Source of the DNA: Edaphobacter lichenicola
Lineage (GTDB): Bacteria; Acidobacteriota; Terriglobia; Terriglobales; Acidobacteriaceae
Direction of reading: 5' to 3'
DNA length: 64,000 nucleotides
Assembly: GCF_014201315.1 (NCBI RefSeq)
Contig: NZ_JACHDY010000002.1
Coordinates: forward strand, 558,001-622,000
In this document: piece by piece, positions 62,895 through 64,000 of the stretch
Position numbering within the stretch: the first letter of the stretch is position 1
Layout: each line of letters starts with the position of its first letter
Position numbers and translations under genes: made by a program
The notes under the pieces: generated by a model
Database searches by the model: none
What the model was told of the DNA's origin: nothing
What the model saw: the letters and a program-made list of their open reading frames with translations, nothing else

Positions 62895-64000
62895 AGCTGA
62901 AATGGGGTGGAATAGTACTTCTGACCGCAACGGCGATGATGGCGCAGACCTCGAATCAGGACAAGAGCGCCGACCAGCTCCGGGATCTTGCCAGCATCGC
63001 GAAGAATTCCGGTGACCTTCTGGCCGAGGCCAACTATATTTGCCAAGCGGCTGCCCTTGATAGCAAGAAGTACGAGAAGAAGTGCGCTCGAGCAAAAGAG
63101 GATGCCAACAAAGCGCTCGTACAATTTCAGAAAGACCTTGACACGGGTCGCACCGAAATACAGCAAAAGGACTATGCTGGCGCACTGCGCGATCTCGGGA
63201 AGATCACTTTCGGACCCAACAAGGCTGAAGCACAGGATCTGACACAGCTCGCGCGGATCGCAAGCAACGGAGGGACTCCGGTTGATCTGATTAGCTACGA
63301 AGCTTTCAAGTCTGCTCGCGCAGCCTATTTGCGCGGCGACTTCGATGTAGCGCAATCCGAAGCAAAACACGTTCAGTCCCCTCCTCTCCAGAACGCTATC
63401 AACAAGCTGCTAACAAACATTAGCATCTACCACGATATGATGAAGCAGGCAGAGGCCTTGGCTCACAGCGGTGACTTGAAGGGGGCAGAGCAGAAGTATC
63501 AGTTTGCGATACTCATCAAGCAAAATGGACCAGGCCAGCCTCAGGATCGCTTGCGAGAACTGCAAGCGGCGGAAGCACAAGCTGCAAACGCGAAGCCCGT
63601 TCCTCCGCCTCAGCCGCTCGTTCCCGTTCAGCCGCAAACCCTGAGCAAGGCGACGCCACCTCCCCAGACGAGCGACGATCGAGGGAAGACCAAGATGTCG
63701 CCGAATCCCGCCCCGCATGAGCAAAAGCAAGGTGGGAAAAATGCGCAGCAGTTACTGAAATCGTCGCAGGCAAATGCACGAAAAGTTGAAGATGTTTACG
63801 ATCAGAAAGCAGCGCCTGCGAATACACAACAAGATTCCGAAGAGATGGAAGACAATCTGACGCAAGGGGTAGCGGACTTTTACGCATCGCATTTCTCGCA
63901 CGCCGACGACGCAATCGAAGTATATTTGCAGGGCGGCGGAACCCACTATGCTGGTGCAGCTCATTTCTATCTGGGAGCATCATTTCTCACGCAGGCGCTC
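62891..64000 (+). CDS. Secreted TPR-like repeat protein (3' end outside window)
   Basis: 370 codons in the window, open to the right edge. ATG at 62891 overlaps the upstream stop (ATGA). A short signal peptide (MKLKWGGIVLLTATAMMAQ) is followed by a helical region with repeated alanine-rich units: DQLRDLASIAKNSGDLLAEA, QQKDYAGALRDLGKITFG, YEAFKSARAAYLRGDFDVAQ, MKQAEALAHSGDLKGAEQKY. A proline-rich linker at about 235-270 (PVPPPQPLVPVQPQ) separates a second helical part ending GGTHYAGAAHFYLGASFLTQ. Probably a periplasmic protein working with the membrane protein encoded just before it; function unknown. Confidence 0.8.
   Translation, partial: MKLKWGGIVLLTATAMMAQTSNQDKSADQLRDLASIAKNSGDLLAEANYICQAAALDSKKYEKKCARAKEDANKALVQFQKDLDTGRTEIQQKDYAGALRDLGKITFGPNKAEAQDLTQLARIASNGGTPVDLISYEAFKSARAAYLRGDFDVAQSEAKHVQSPPLQNAINKLLTNISIYHDMMKQAEALAHSGDLKGAEQKYQFAILIKQNGPGQPQDRLRELQAAEAQAANAKPVPPPQPLVPVQPQTLSKATPPPQTSDDRGKTKMSPNPAPHEQKQGGKNAQQLLKSSQANARKVEDVYDQKAAPANTQQDSEEMEDNLTQGVADFYASHFSHADDAIEVYLQGGGTHYAGAAHFYLGASFLTQAL

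Noticed and set aside
1..64000. CRISPR array, insertion sequence, prophage or replication origin
   Set aside because: No regularly spaced repeats, transposase or integrase frames, phage structural genes or DnaA-box clusters were seen; the pseudogenes carry no IS ends.

Overview
The window looks like chromosome of an acidobacterium, most likely family Acidobacteriaceae (Terriglobus/Edaphobacter/Granulicella type). The grounds are GC-rich coding DNA, two very large Oar-like TonB-dependent receptors with an N-terminal carboxypeptidase-regulatory-like domain plus a third smaller one, a winged-helix/TolB-propeller one-component regulator, and several large secreted beta-sandwich proteins. No rRNA is present and no species can be named from the sequence alone.

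Region 1 (1-10.9 kb) is housekeeping: the start of a TetR repressor (cut by the window edge) facing an SDR oxidoreductase across two matching 19-bp palindromic operators; a membrane-embedded spermidine-synthase-like protein; tRNA-Ser(GCT); an APC amino-acid permease; inorganic pyrophosphatase; purS; and the haem genes hemE-hemH-hemY.

Region 2 (10.9-21.4 kb) is a cobalamin-riboswitch-controlled operon of eleven genes: cobU, cbiA, cobT, cobS, cobC, an unrecognised 290-aa protein, pduO-type adenosyltransferase, bluB, cobQ, cbiB, cobD. All ten junctions are 4-base ATGA/GTGA/TTGA overlaps. The operon covers a,c-diamidation, adenosylation, amidation, aminopropanol-arm synthesis, lower-ligand synthesis and nucleotide-loop assembly; corrin-ring genes are absent. 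The unknown protein carries a DGYHR motif typical of the ParB/SerK fold and is a candidate for the one aminopropanol-arm step (L-threonine kinase) with no other gene here.

Region 3 (21.4-46.4 kb) is accessory DNA for polysaccharide use, mixed with decaying genes. It holds a tRNA 3'-end scar, broken membrane-protein and LysR genes, an HxlR regulator, GH30 glycosidase + TonB receptor opposite a winged-helix/PD40 membrane regulator, a shattered GH3 gene fused to a shattered conserved gene, an acyltransferase, an intact GH3, a second membrane regulator-like protein opposite a second TonB receptor, a histidine-kinase scrap, a frameshifted condensation-domain acyltransferase, and a WD40 lipoprotein-like secreted protein.

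Region 4 (46.5-64 kb) encodes large extracellular proteins: a 2037-aa PQQ-propeller/FnIII/LamG/dockerin/discoidin/malectin protein, a TonB receptor, a malectin/FnIII protein and a thaumatin-like protein with Ig-like repeats. Between them is an intact 28-aa pqqA peptide gene followed by a decayed pqqB. The window closes with a frameshifted TPR-type protein translationally overlapped with a secreted TPR-like protein that runs off the end.
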